Positions 1 through 8,980 are shown, numbered from the stretch's first letter. The stretch: 43,063 nt of DNA from Patescibacteria group bacterium (GCA_021734125.1 JAIPJN010000003.1:1-43063), one strand, 5' to 3'. Notes: generated by a model not told the origin, from the letters alone. Program-made: numbers and translations.

Positions 1-2
1 TA

Positions 3-197
3 GGTATTTCAGGAACAGCAGCTCTTATTATAGTAGTAATAGGTGGAGTTAAATGGATGTCATCAGGAGGTAATGAAACTAAAATTACTAGTGCTAGAAA
101 ACTTATGGTATCAGGAGCAATAGGAATAGTAATAATAGCTGCAGCATATGCTATTACAAGTTTCGTTATGAACCAAATGGTAGCAGTAGTTGGTTAA
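3..197 (+). CDS. T4SS-type pilin, C-terminal fragment
   Basis: The reading frame enters from the left edge and ends at a TAA, giving 64 codons of the C-terminal part. It reads as two hydrophobic segments around a short polar loop containing VKWMSSGGNE, followed by a lysine/arginine patch and a second helix ending in AYAITSFV. This pattern is typical of the small TrbC/VirB2-like pilins (PF18895-type) common in Patescibacteria, where they are linked to type IV secretion or surface fibres. The protein would be an inner-membrane pilin precursor. The start, signal sequence and neighbours lie outside the window, so only family membership can be inferred. Confidence 0.75.
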   Translation, partial: GISGTAALIIVVIGGVKWMSSGGNETKITSARKLMVSGAIGIVIIAAAYAITSFVMNQMVAVVG

Positions 198-224
198 TAT
201 GGAATATAATATATAAATTTGTAG

Positions 225-243
225 GGGCGCACATTGTGCGCCC
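225..243. repeat. Palindrome family A (GGGCGCACA core)
   Basis: A 19-base near-perfect dyad, arm GGGCGCACA around one central T, preceded by GTAG. Other copies are at 21799, 27955 and 29846. Confidence 0.9.
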
Positions 244-279
244 TTCATTATTTTAAAATATTATTATATAAAATATGTG

Positions 280-301
280 GGAACGCGCCGTGGCGCGTTC
301 C
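280..301. repeat. Palindrome family B (GGAACGCGCC core)
   Basis: Ten-base arms GGAACGCGCC / GGCGCGTTCC with a central GT. Further copies are near 8009, 8981, 21642, 27881 and 30721. Confidence 0.9.
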
Positions 302-398
302 TTTTTAAATATAAAAAATATTAATTTTAAATCAAAACGTACATTAAATTATTTGGAACAAATGTGTAATTTATTTAATAATATTAATATATAAATTT

Positions 399-433
399 GT
401 AGGAACAGGACGACAAAGTCGTCCTGTTCCTAC
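399..433. repeat. Palindrome family C (GGAACAGGACGAC core)
   Basis: Sixteen-base perfect arms beginning GTAGGAACAGGACGAC around a central AAA. This is the longest palindrome in the window. A sister copy at 10760 differs by a compensating C-to-T / G-to-A pair next to the loop. Confidence 0.93.
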
Positions 434-534
434 TATCCACATTTGACATTTATATAAAAAAGTTATATCATACATCTTATATTTATTATAAAAAAAGAAA
501 AATATATTTTTTTTAATTAAATAATAATATAAAT

Positions 535-607
535 AGGTCCTTAGCTCAGTTGGTAGAGCAACAGCCTTTTAAGCTGATGGTCGCGGGTTCGAGTCCCGCA
601 GGGCCTA
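535..607 (+). tRNA. tRNA-Lys (anticodon TTT)
   Basis: A full cloverleaf is visible. The acceptor AGGTCCT pairs with AGGGCCT through one G-U, the D arm is GCTC..GAGC, and the anticodon loop CTTTTAA carries TTT. The T arm is GCGGG-TTCGAGT-CCCGC and the discriminator is A. The genome continues CCG, so the 3' CCA is not encoded and must be added by nucleotidyltransferase. The other two tRNAs in the window do encode CCA. Confidence 0.95.
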
Positions 608-654
608 CCGACCATTCAATAAACACCAAATTAGTTTATTTAAAAAATAGATGG

Positions 655-660
655 TATAAT
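655..660 (+). promoter_or_regulatory. Extended -10 box for secG
   Basis: TATAAT preceded by TGG (the TGn extension) ends six bases before the secG ATG. Transcription would then start at or beside the A of the start codon, giving a leaderless message. No good -35 box is visible. Confidence 0.6.
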
Positions 661-666
661 AACAAT

Positions 667-891
667 ATGAATTGGAACAGTTTTATTAAAATTTTACAAA
701 TCACATCTTCCATATTATTAATAATAGCAGTATTATTACAGGGTAAACATTCAAGTTTATCAAATTTATTTGGAGGAGATGGAAGTTTTTATGCTACCAG
801 AAGAGGTGCGGAAAGATTTTTATTTATTTTTACAATAATATTAGCTTTTATGTTTGCAGGTAGTATATTAATAGATCTCATACTATTATAA
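667..891 (+). CDS. secG: Preprotein translocase subunit SecG
   Basis: A 74-residue small membrane protein of the SecYEG channel, which helps protein export across the cytoplasmic membrane. Two transmembrane helices (about residues 8-25 and 50-72) flank the conserved polar loop with GGDGSFYATRRGAERF, which is diagnostic of SecG. The ORF track begins at 550, but that ATG lies inside tRNA-Lys. The ATG at 667 gives the normal family length and directly follows an extended -10 box. No Shine-Dalgarno sequence is present, so leaderless translation is likely. The next gene begins eight bases after the stop. Confidence 0.9.
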   Translation: MNWNSFIKILQITSSILLIIAVLLQGKHSSLSNLFGGDGSFYATRRGAERFLFIFTIILAFMFAGSILIDLILL

Positions 892-892
892 T
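887..892 (+). promoter_or_regulatory. -10 box ahead of the oligopeptide-binding protein
   Basis: TATAAT overlaps the secG stop and sits seven T residues before the next ATG. This is again the spacing expected for a leaderless start. No clear -35 box is visible. Confidence 0.45.
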
Positions 893-899
893 TTTTTTT

Positions 900-2630
900 A
901 TGAACAATCATAAGAGATTTAATCTTAGAATTATTTCTAAAAAGAAAAAAGGTTTACCTAGTTTTAAACAACTTAAATATTTAAAAAAATATTTAAACAA
1001 AACAGAAAAAAGTATATTAAAAATATCATTTTTAGTTTTTTTATTAAGTTTTGGTTATTTTCTTTATGTTTCATATTCAAAGATTGAAAATATACCAGAT
1101 TATGGTGGTTCATATATTGAAGGAGTTATAGGACAAATGCAATATCTAAATCCAGTTTTAGCTGATACTAATAGTGTTGATGTAGATATAAATAAATTAA
1201 TATATAATTCTTTATTTAAAACAAAAAATAGAGAAATAGTACCAGATTTAGTAGAATCATATGAAATTAATAATGATGGTACAAAATATTCCTTTACATT
1301 AAAAAACAACATATTTTGGCATGATAATAAGCCTTTAACATCAGAAGATGTAGTTTATACAATAAAAACAATTCAAGATATCAAATATAGAAGTCCATTA
1401 TATTTATCTTTAAAAGATATAGAAATAGAAAAAACAGGAATTTTTACTTTTGATATAAATTTAGAAAAAGCTTATAATCCCCTAATTTCAACGCTAACAT
1501 TTGGAATAATTCCTAAACATATTTGGTCTAACATTAATTCATATAATTTTGCTTTATCTAAATATAATTTAAAACCAGTAGGAACAGGGCCTTATAAATA
1601 TAAATCACTAACTAAAAGCAAAGATGGTTTTATAAAATCATACACTCTACAAGTCAATGATTTATATTTTAGAAAAAAACCATATATAGAAAATTTTACT
1701 TTTAGATTCTTTAATGATAAAACAGATTTAATTGAAAAATTTAAAGAAAAAAAAGTCACTAGTATAAGTTATATAGAGCATTCTGAAAAAGAGCTTTTAA
1801 ATAAAAAAAATACAAATTTTTATAATCTTTATCTCCCTAAATACGACGCAATTTTTATAAATTCTGAAACTAATTCATTATTAAAAGAAGATTATATCAG
1901 AGAAAGTATGTGTCTTGGTACAGATAAATATGAAATTATAGAAACAGTTTTTGAAAATGATGCAAAAAAAGCAGATAGTTTATTTCCTGAAAATATGCTA
2001 GGTTATGATCCTGAATATAGTTTATGCGAATTTAATCCTAGTAAAGCCGTATCAATTATAGAAGAAAATGGATGGGAAAGAAGTGTAAAAGATGGAATTA
2101 TGGAAAAAGATGGTAAAAAATTAGAATTCATATTAACAACAGTAAATAATAAAGATAATGAAAAAGTTGCTAATATTATTAAAAAACAATGGGAAAATTT
2201 AGGAATAAAATTAAATATACAATTAATAGATAATAATTTTATAAAAGAAGAAGCAATAAAACCACGTAATTATGATTTATTATTATATGGCGAAGTTGTA
2301 GGTGCAAATTCTGATCCATATGCTTTTTGGCATTCATCACAAAGTAAAAATCCAGGTTTAAATTTATCTGTTTATGGGAGTAGTTCTGTAGATGAAGCAA
2401 TAGAAAAAGCAAGAAAAGCAACAACAGAAGAAGAAGTTTTAGAAGAATATAATACAATAAAAGAAATATTTAAAAACGATATACCTGCAATATTTTTATA
2501 TAATAATAGCTATATATACGTTACTTCAGATGAAGTTTATGGAATAAATTTAAATCAAAATATTACATATCCAAATGATAGATTTAATAATATTGAAGAA
2601 TGGTATGTTAAAACTAAAAAAAGATTTTAA
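900..2630 (+). CDS. Extracytoplasmic oligopeptide-binding protein (SBP family 5)
   Basis: A 576-residue protein resembling the solute-binding subunits of peptide/nickel ABC transporters (OppA/DppA, SBP_bac_5). A lysine-rich cytoplasmic N-terminus (1-38) precedes one transmembrane anchor (about 42-60), so it is probably membrane-tethered on the outer face rather than a lipoprotein. Family features include the GGSYIEGVIG..LNP entry segment (69-87), the W-x-D-x-x-P-L-T-SEDVVYT segment, and a C-terminal part with SDPYAFWHSSQ. No permease or ATPase gene lies nearby, so it is an orphan here. Its ligand cannot be judged from the sequence. It lies directly after secG and may also be transcribed with it. 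Confidence 0.85.
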   Translation: MNNHKRFNLRIISKKKKGLPSFKQLKYLKKYLNKTEKSILKISFLVFLLSFGYFLYVSYSKIENIPDYGGSYIEGVIGQMQYLNPVLADTNSVDVDINKLIYNSLFKTKNREIVPDLVESYEINNDGTKYSFTLKNNIFWHDNKPLTSEDVVYTIKTIQDIKYRSPLYLSLKDIEIEKTGIFTFDINLEKAYNPLISTLTFGIIPKHIWSNINSYNFALSKYNLKPVGTGPYKYKSLTKSKDGFIKSYTLQVNDLYFRKKPYIENFTFRFFNDKTDLIEKFKEKKVTSISYIEHSEKELLNKKNTNFYNLYLPKYDAIFINSETNSLLKEDYIRESMCLGTDKYEIIETVFENDAKKADSLFPENMLGYDPEYSLCEFNPSKAVSIIEENGWERSVKDGIMEKDGKKLEFILTTVNNKDNEKVANIIKKQWENLGIKLNIQLIDNNFIKEEAIKPRNYDLLLYGEVVGANSDPYAFWHSSQSKNPGLNLSVYGSSSVDEAIEKARKATTEEEVLEEYNTIKEIFKNDIPAIFLYNNSYIYVTSDEVYGINLNQNITYPNDRFNNIEEWYVKTKKRF

Positions 2631-2729
2631 AACTCTTAAATAAAAATAAATAAAAAATTAAATAGGTATTATTTATAATATCTAAATTAAATATAAATAA
2701 TTAATTAGTTAATAAATTAAATAAGAATA

Positions 2730-4520
2730 ATGGACACAAATAGTTCTCAAAACAGAAATCAAAAAAATATTTCTGAAAATAAAAAAACATTAAGAAGACC
2801 CACAAAAGGAAAATCTTCTTACAAAAGAAAAATATACGATCTAAGAAATACACCAAAAGATACCCTAGTTTCTTTTTCACTTGGTGGACAAGAAGAAGTT
2901 GGTATAAATATGATTGGATATAAATATAATGATGATATTATTTTTATAGACATGGGATTAGAATTCCCAGATGAAGAAATGCTTGGTGTTGATTATATAA
3001 TTCCAGATATAACTCCTCTTAGAGGTTTAGAAAAAAATATTAAAGGAATTTATATAACTCATGGACATTATGATCATATAGGAGCAATACCTCATCTTAT
3101 AGATAAACTTGGAAATCCAAAAATATATGGATTAAAACTTACTATAGGAATGATTAAAAAAAGACAAGAAGAATTTAGAGTTAAATCAAAACCTAATTTC
3201 ATTGAAATTGATATTGATGATACTTTAAAATTAGGAGTTTTTAAATTAAGTTTTATAAGAGCTTCTCATAATATTCCTGATAGTTCTATGGTTATAATAG
3301 ATAGCCCAGTAGGAAAAATAATACACACAGGAGATTATAAATTTGATATGACTCCAGTTGATTTTAATGAGACTGAAATACATAAAATAGCAGCCTTACA
3401 TAATCAAAAAGTATTAGCATTATATGCAGATAGTACAAATGCAGATCAACCTGGGCATCAAATTTCAGAACTTAAGGTTGAAAAAAGTATTAGAGAGCTT
3501 TTTACTAAAGCAGAAGGAAGAATAATTATTGGAACATTCGCTTCCCTATTATCTCGTATACAACAAATTATTAAGGTTTCTGAAGAATTAGGAAAGAAGG
3601 TAGTTATAGATGGTAGAAGTATGAAAAATAATGTAGCAATAGCCCATGAACTTGGATATTTAAAATATAAAAGAGGAACAATCATAGAATATAAAGATAT
3701 GGGAAGATATCCTGATAATAAGATTGTAGTAGCGTGTACAGGAGCACAAGGTGAAGACAGGGCTGTGCTTATGAGAATTGCTAATAATGAACATAGACAA
3801 ATTAGAATTCAAAAAGGAGATACAGTAGTTTTTAGTTCATCAGTTATTCCTGGTAATGAAAGATCAGTTCAAAAGTTAAGAGATTCTTTATATAAACATC
3901 ATGCAAATGTAATTAATTATACTATGATGGATATACATGCTGGAGGACATGCAAAACAAGAAGATATTAAACTCTTAATTAAATTAATAAATCCTAAATT
4001 TTATGTTCCAATTTATGGAACTCACACCCATCTTAAATTAAATGCTGAAGTTGCAGAAGAAACAGGTATTTTAAAAGAAAATATATTTACACCGTTTAAT
4101 GGACAACTTTTAGAGTTTAATAAAAGAGAAGAAGCTAAAATAGCAGAAAGTAAATTATATTTAAATAATATTTTAGTTGATGGTTTAGGTATTGGGGATG
4201 TTTCTGGTATAGTTCTAAGAGATAGAAAACAAATGTCTGAGCATGGAATGATAGTTATAATATCTACTATAAAAATGTCAACAGGAGATCTTGTAGGAAA
4301 TCCAGATATTATTTCGAGAGGTTTTATATATATGAATGCAAATAAAAAATTAGTTGAGGATATTAGAACAAAAGTAAAAGAAACGCTAAAAGATTCTGAT
4401 CCTTTGACTCCAGCAAACCAATCTTATATAAAAGATAAAGTAAGAGAAGATATAACAAAATTTATATATAAAAGAACCCATAGAAATCCTATGGTTCTTC
4501 CAGTTATATTACTTATGTAA
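2730..4520 (+). CDS. rnj: Ribonuclease J (metallo-beta-lactamase / beta-CASP)
   Basis: A 596-residue RNase J. These enzymes combine 5'-3' exoribonuclease and endonuclease activity in mRNA turnover and rRNA maturation. The zinc-binding signature HGHYDH is at residues 111-116, with SHNIPDSSM and the metal-binding HTGDYKFD further on. The beta-CASP segment carries ADSTNAD and later YGTHTHL. The C-terminal domain ends near the usual family length. Residues 1-40 are a lysine/serine-rich, probably disordered extension. The stop overlaps the uvrB start (TAATG), so the two genes are translationally coupled. No Shine-Dalgarno site is visible before the ATG. Confidence 0.95.
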   Translation: MDTNSSQNRNQKNISENKKTLRRPTKGKSSYKRKIYDLRNTPKDTLVSFSLGGQEEVGINMIGYKYNDDIIFIDMGLEFPDEEMLGVDYIIPDITPLRGLEKNIKGIYITHGHYDHIGAIPHLIDKLGNPKIYGLKLTIGMIKKRQEEFRVKSKPNFIEIDIDDTLKLGVFKLSFIRASHNIPDSSMVIIDSPVGKIIHTGDYKFDMTPVDFNETEIHKIAALHNQKVLALYADSTNADQPGHQISELKVEKSIRELFTKAEGRIIIGTFASLLSRIQQIIKVSEELGKKVVIDGRSMKNNVAIAHELGYLKYKRGTIIEYKDMGRYPDNKIVVACTGAQGEDRAVLMRIANNEHRQIRIQKGDTVVFSSSVIPGNERSVQKLRDSLYKHHANVINYTMMDIHAGGHAKQEDIKLLIKLINPKFYVPIYGTHTHLKLNAEVAEETGILKENIFTPFNGQLLEFNKREEAKIAESKLYLNNILVDGLGIGDVSGIVLRDRKQMSEHGMIVIISTIKMSTGDLVGNPDIISRGFIYMNANKKLVEDIRTKVKETLKDSDPLTPANQSYIKDKVREDITKFIYKRTHRNPMVLPVILLM

Positions 4521-6502
4521 TGGATTTTAAATTAGTATCACAATTTAAACCTAATAGAGATCAAGAAAAAGCAAGGGATTTTATAGTATCAAGAATACAA
4601 GAAGGAGATAAATACTCTACTTTATTAGGGGTTACAGGAAGCGGTAAAACTTTTACCGCTTCTTCTATAATTGAAAAAATACAAAAACCAACATTAGTAA
4701 TTTCTCATAATAAAACATTAGCTGCTCAACTTGCATCTGAATTTAAAAGCTTTTTTCCAAATAATGCTGTTCATTATTTTGTATCTTATTATGATTATTA
4801 TCAGCCAGAAAGTTATATTCCTACATCAGATACTTTTATAAATAAAGAAACTAGTGTTAATGAAGAAATTGATAGATTAAGATTTGAAGCTACGACTTCC
4901 CTACTTTCGAGAAAAGATGTAATTATAGTTGCATCTGTTTCTTGTATTTATGGTTTAGGAAAACCAGAAGATATAAAAAACAGATTTTTAAAAATATCTA
5001 AAAAAGATAAAATAAAAATATCTGAAATAGCCTCACATTTAACTGAAATACAGTATGAAAGAAATGATGTAGAATTATCAAGAGGAAAATTTAGAATTTT
5101 AGGAGATATAATAGAAATACATCCTGCAAATATGAAAAATTTAGTATATAGAATAGAATTTTTCGGTAAAGACATAGAAAAAATATCCCAAATTGACTTA
5201 TTAAATAGAAATACAGTAAAAGTATTAGATGAAATTTCTATACCTCCTGCAAGTCATTATTTAACGAAAAATGAAGAAATTAATTCAATTGTAAAAGAAA
5301 TAGAAAAAGAATTAGAAATACAAGAAGAATATTTTAAAAAAAATGGTAAATTAATAGAAGCTCAGAGGATAAGAGAAAGAGTTGCTTATGATATAGAAAT
5401 GATAAAAGAAATTGGATATTGTAATGGAATAGAAAACTATTCTAGATATTTAGATGGAAGAAGTGAAGGAGAAACACCATATACTTTAATTGATTATTTT
5501 GGTGATGATTATTTAACTATTGTAGATGAATCGCATGTAACATTACCCCAAATTAGAGGAATGTATAATGGTGATAGAGCAAGAAAGAGAAATTTAATAG
5601 AATATGGATTTAGATTACCTTCAGCATATGATAATAGGCCTCTTAGATATGAGGAATTTGAAGATAAAATGAATCAAATGGTATATATGTCTGCCACACC
5701 AACAAACGAAGAAATTATAAAAAGTGGAGATAATATAGTTGAGCAAATTATAAGACCAACAGGATTATTAGACCCTATTATTGAAGTTAGAAAAACGGAA
5801 AATCAAATAAAAAATTTAGTTTTAGAAATACAAAAAAACATCAAAAAAAATCAAAGAACATTAGTAATAACATTAACAAAAAAACAGGCTGAAGATTTAA
5901 CAGATTATTTAATAGATCTTAATATAAAAGTTAATTATATACATTCAGACGTAAAAACAATGGATAGAGTTGATATATTAAGAGATTTAAGAAAAGGAAA
6001 ATATGATGTTTTAGTTGGAGTTAATTTATTAAGGGAAGGTTTAGATTTACCAGAAGTTTCTTTAATAGGAATATTAGATGCAGATAAAGAAGGTTTTTTA
6101 CGATCTAAAACTTCACTTATTCAAATAATAGGAAGAGCTGCAAGACATAGTGGAGGTAGGATAATTATGTATGCCGATAAAATAACAGATTCTTTAGATT
6201 ATGCTATAAAAGAAACGAAAAGGAGAAGAAAAATTCAAGAAAAATATAATAAAGAAAATAATATTACTCCAACGTCGATTAAAAAAAATATAGAAGAAGC
6301 TGAAATTCCTGGAAGAGCTAAAAAAGAAGAAAAAGATTATAAAATATATAAAAAATTAAGTAAAAAGGATCTTAATTATATTAAAGAGAATTTAGAAAAA
6401 ACAATGCTAAAAGAAGCTAAAAATATGAATTTTGAAAATGCTAGTAGTTTAAGAGATGAAATTTTAGAGATAGATAGGATTTTAAAAAATAAAAAATTTT
6501 AA
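4520..6502 (+). CDS. uvrB: UvrABC excision nuclease subunit B
   Basis: A 660-residue helicase-like damage-verification subunit of nucleotide excision repair, which takes DNA from UvrA and recruits UvrC. The Walker A motif GVTGSGKT is at 37-44. The beta-hairpin that clamps the DNA strand includes YYDYYQPESYIP near residue 95. The DEAD-like box reads DESH, and helicase motifs include SATPTNEE and QIIGRAARH. A C-terminal UVR motif (NFENASSLRDEI) is the UvrC/UvrA contact. The start overlaps the rnj stop by one base. The 3' end overlaps the convergent murC gene by four bases, with no terminator between them. Confidence 0.97.
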   Translation: MDFKLVSQFKPNRDQEKARDFIVSRIQEGDKYSTLLGVTGSGKTFTASSIIEKIQKPTLVISHNKTLAAQLASEFKSFFPNNAVHYFVSYYDYYQPESYIPTSDTFINKETSVNEEIDRLRFEATTSLLSRKDVIIVASVSCIYGLGKPEDIKNRFLKISKKDKIKISEIASHLTEIQYERNDVELSRGKFRILGDIIEIHPANMKNLVYRIEFFGKDIEKISQIDLLNRNTVKVLDEISIPPASHYLTKNEEINSIVKEIEKELEIQEEYFKKNGKLIEAQRIRERVAYDIEMIKEIGYCNGIENYSRYLDGRSEGETPYTLIDYFGDDYLTIVDESHVTLPQIRGMYNGDRARKRNLIEYGFRLPSAYDNRPLRYEEFEDKMNQMVYMSATPTNEEIIKSGDNIVEQIIRPTGLLDPIIEVRKTENQIKNLVLEIQKNIKKNQRTLVITLTKKQAEDLTDYLIDLNIKVNYIHSDVKTMDRVDILRDLRKGKYDVLVGVNLLREGLDLPEVSLIGILDADKEGFLRSKTSLIQIIGRAARHSGGRIIMYADKITDSLDYAIKETKRRRKIQEKYNKENNITPTSIKKNIEEAEIPGRAKKEEKDYKIYKKLSKKDLNYIKENLEKTMLKEAKNMNFENASSLRDEILEIDRILKNKKF

Positions 6503-7914
6503 TCAATATCTAATGTAAAAATATCTCCTGCTCCTAATATCAATACAAGATCTTTATTTTTTAGATTTTTTTTCATTTTTTTAGCAGTTTTAATAAGATT
6601 TCCTGAATATTTTATTTTTAATTTAGGATTTCTTTTTTTTATAGATTTTACTAATTCTTTAGAACTTACTATATTTTTAGTTTTTAAATCTCTACCAGAA
6701 GGTTCATAAATATCTGATATAAAACAAAAATCAGCATAATCAAAACATTTAATAAAATCAGAGAACAAATTTTTTGTTCGATTAAAGGTATGAGGTTGGA
6801 ATATAACAAAAATTCTTCTTGAATCATACATTCTTTTAGCCCCTATTATTACTTGATTTATACTTGTAGGATGATGTGCATAATCTAAAACATATATAAT
6901 ATCTTTTTTTATATCTTTTTTTATAATTTCAAATCTTCTATGAGATCCTCTAAAATTAAGTATTTTGTATTGCCAATCTAATATATTATGCCTTAATTTA
7001 TGCATTTTAGATATTGTAAAACAGGTAGCAATAGAGGTTAAAGTATTATATATATTAAATTTTCCTGGAATACTTAATCTAAATTCAGCTAAAAATTCTC
7101 TATTATAATAAATTTCAAAAATTTGAACACCATCTTTTGTATCACTAAACTGAGCTATAAAATCAGAATCTTCATTTATACCAAATGAAATAAAAGTTAA
7201 ATCATGTCTTTTTTGAGAAATTTTTTTTATTAATTTTCTAATATTTTCATCATCTTTATTATAAACAACAACTCCCCCATCAGGAAGTTTATTTATCATT
7301 TTTTCAAAGGCTAAAATTACATTTTCTAAGTTTTTATAATAATCCAAATGTTCTGCTTCTATGTTTGTTATAGTTAAAACATTAGGATTTAAATATAAAA
7401 AATGTTCCATATATTCACAAGCCTCAACAATTAAGATATTTGAGGTTCCTTTTTTATAATTTTTATTATCAAGCTCCAAAACTTTAGCACCAACTATAAC
7501 ATTAGGATCAAGTGTTGTATTAGATAATAATATAGAAGATATACTTGTTGTTGTAGTTTTACCATTTGTTCCAGAGATAGCTATAGTATAAAAATTTTCA
7601 GATATTTCTCCTACCGCTTGAAAATAAGTCATTTCAGGAATTCCAAAATTTTTAGCTCTTATTCTTTCTGGATTATTCTCTAATACAGCACTAGAATATA
7701 TTAATAAATCTATACTATCATCTATATTAGATTCTTCTTGAATATTATAAACTTTTATTTCAAGATCTGGTAACATATCTAAATTACCAGTATCACTTCC
7801 TACAACTTTAATTCCATTTTCAAATAAAAAACCAGCAAGGGCTGAAGTTCCAGATCCTGCTATCCCCGAAATATATATTTTTTTATATTTTTTTAAAAAA
7901 TCCATTTCAATCAT
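6499..7914 (-). CDS. murC: UDP-N-acetylmuramate--L-alanine ligase
   Basis: An ATP-dependent cytoplasmic ligase that adds L-alanine to UDP-MurNAc, the first step of peptidoglycan stem-peptide synthesis. It shows the N-terminal Rossmann loop GIAGSGTSALAG, the ATP loop GTNGKTTTTS, the NIEAEHLDYY segment and the DYAHHPTSI motif of Mur ligases. The ORF track extends to 8046, but that extension runs through two palindromes and reads as non-protein sequence. I place the start at MIEMDF (7914), about seven bases after where a -10 box (TATAAT on the minus strand, near 7928-7933) would start transcription. MDFLKK at 7905 is an alternative. From 7914 the product has 471 residues, a normal family length. 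Confidence 0.93.
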   Translation of the reverse strand: MIEMDFLKKYKKIYISGIAGSGTSALAGFLFENGIKVVGSDTGNLDMLPDLEIKVYNIQEESNIDDSIDLLIYSSAVLENNPERIRAKNFGIPEMTYFQAVGEISENFYTIAISGTNGKTTTTSISSILLSNTTLDPNVIVGAKVLELDNKNYKKGTSNILIVEACEYMEHFLYLNPNVLTITNIEAEHLDYYKNLENVILAFEKMINKLPDGGVVVYNKDDENIRKLIKKISQKRHDLTFISFGINEDSDFIAQFSDTKDGVQIFEIYYNREFLAEFRLSIPGKFNIYNTLTSIATCFTISKMHKLRHNILDWQYKILNFRGSHRRFEIIKKDIKKDIIYVLDYAHHPTSINQVIIGAKRMYDSRRIFVIFQPHTFNRTKNLFSDFIKCFDYADFCFISDIYEPSGRDLKTKNIVSSKELVKSIKKRNPKLKIKYSGNLIKTAKKMKKNLKNKDLVLILGAGDIFTLDID

Positions 7915-7957
7915 TATTAATATAACCATTATACGTAAAATATAATAAAAAATAAAG

Positions 7958-7997
7958 GTAGTGGCCAGAGATCTCTGGCCTATTGTCGTCCTGTTCC
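7958..7997. repeat. Composite repeat: palindrome D (AGATCT centre) plus half of palindrome C
   Basis: GTAGTG leads into the perfect 18-base palindrome GGCCAGAGATCTCTGGCC (7963-7980). This is followed by TATT and then only the right arm of family C (GTCGTCCTGTTCC). An almost identical 40-base unit lies at 8850, in the same orientation. Confidence 0.9.
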
Positions 7998-8008
7998 ATA
8001 ATATTGTA

Positions 8009-8030
8009 GGAACGCGCCATGGCGCGTTCC
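8009..8030. repeat. Palindrome family B, perfect copy
   Basis: Arms GGAACGCGCC/GGCGCGTTCC with a central AT make a perfect 22-base palindrome, framed by GTA on the left and TAT on the right. It sits only 12 bases from the composite repeat to its left. Confidence 0.9.
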
Positions 8031-8104
8031 TATGAATATTGTGCATTCGGAAAACAAAACATTTTATATTTTATTTTTTTAAAAAACATTTTATCAAAAT
8101 AAAA

Positions 8105-8131
8105 AATGCACATGTATTATTCATGTGCATT
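8105..8131 (-). terminator. Terminator of the pentapeptide gene
   Basis: Ten-base stem AATGCACATG/CATGTGCATT with a seven-base loop. On the minus strand it is followed by a run of T. It lies about 20 bases past the stop of the pentapeptide-repeat gene. Confidence 0.8.
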
Positions 8132-8151
8132 AAATATTAAATCAAAAAAAT

Positions 8152-8760
8152 TTATTCCCTATAAATTTTCTTAATTTTTATTCCCATATTCCTGAAAACT
8201 TTCACATCAAATCCTGTATATAAACAAGATTCAATTGAGAAATTATTTTTAATATTAGATCCACTAAGATCCATATTTTCAATAATTGAATTAGATATTT
8301 TAATATTATCAAAATAAGAAGAACAAAGAAAAGCCATTTGAAAAAAACATTTATTAAATTTTACATTTTTTAAAAAAGATCCTTGATGAGAAGCATGTAT
8401 AAATGTTGAATTTCTAAATTCAGAATCACTAATTTTAATTTCAGATGCAATACTTAAATGGGATACCAAATGTTCAAAAAAAGAATTTTTTATAATAGCA
8501 TTATCTAATTTACAGTGAGAAAAAAAATAAACATCTTCTAAAGTAGAAGAAATAAATTTACATTCCTTAAAAGAACAGTTTCTAAAATAAATAGAAACTA
8601 ATTCAGTATTTTCAAAACTATCACCATCAAAGATGCAATTATCAAATTTTAAATTTGATATAGCAAGACCTGATAGATCTATTCCAGTAAAATCTTTGTT
8701 CTTAATTGAACCTGTTTTTGAGATTATGAGAATAAAATCTTCTCTTGAAAAACTATTCAT
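8152..8760 (-). CDS. Pentapeptide-repeat protein
   Basis: A 202-residue protein made almost entirely of degenerate pentapeptide units with the central-hydrophobic pattern (for example LSGLAISNLKFDNCIFDG and FRNCSFKECKF). These units fold into a right-handed four-sided beta-helix. Family members range from gyrase-protecting DNA mimics to structural proteins, and nothing here decides between them. The ORF track starts at 8772, but that ATG overlaps the ribosome-binding site. GGAGG lies five bases before the ATG at 8760, which I take as the start. The gene has its own promoter and terminator. It stands between two near-identical composite repeats in direct orientation. Confidence 0.85.
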   Translation of the reverse strand: MNSFSREDFILIISKTGSIKNKDFTGIDLSGLAISNLKFDNCIFDGDSFENTELVSIYFRNCSFKECKFISSTLEDVYFFSHCKLDNAIIKNSFFEHLVSHLSIASEIKISDSEFRNSTFIHASHQGSFLKNVKFNKCFFQMAFLCSSYFDNIKISNSIIENMDLSGSNIKNNFSIESCLYTGFDVKVFRNMGIKIKKIYRE

Positions 8761-8790
8761 ATTTTCCTCCAAAAAAATTGTTTAATGAAT

Positions 8791-8819
8791 ATTATCTCAT
8801 AAATAACAATAAAAATCAA
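8791..8819 (-). promoter_or_regulatory. Promoter of the pentapeptide gene
   Basis: On the minus strand TTGATT, a 17-base spacer and GATAAT precede the GGAGG-ATG start. Confidence 0.7.
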
Positions 8820-8849
8820 TGTTTTGAAAAAAAATAAAGTATAAATATT

Positions 8850-8892
8850 GTAGTGGCCAGAGATCTCTGGCCTATTTTCGTCCTGTTCTTAC
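8850..8892. repeat. Second copy of the palindrome D / half-C composite
   Basis: GTAGTGGCCAGAGATC..CTGGCC is followed by TATTTTCGTCCTGTTCT. It matches the unit at 7958 with about two differences over 40 bases, so the join itself was copied. Confidence 0.9.
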
Positions 8893-8980
8893 AAAAAATA
8901 AATAATAATATTTTATTTATATAAAAATGCACATTAAATTACGTGCAAATTTATGGAAGAACATTAATGGACAAAAATGA

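Larger units (their letters stand above)
198..534. other. Gene-free region with three different palindromes
   Basis: No open frame with a credible start was found between the pilin stop and tRNA-Lys. The region holds three unlike palindromes (listed separately) separated by AT-rich sequence, then an A/T run directly before the tRNA. The first palindrome lies only about 30 bases after the pilin stop and could end its transcript. Confidence 0.7.

Noticed and set aside
550-666. N-terminal extension of SecG
   Set aside because: The ATG lies in tRNA-Lys and the extra 39 residues have no place in the SecG family.
2239-2457. 72-residue leucine-rich minus-strand ORF
   Set aside because: It is the antisense shadow of the oligopeptide-binding protein gene, and its leucine runs come from GAA-rich codons on the other strand.
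7915-8046. N-terminal extension of MurC in the ORF track
   Set aside because: It is translated from palindromic repeat DNA (the composite repeat and a B palindrome), has no family counterpart, and lies upstream of a good -10 box.
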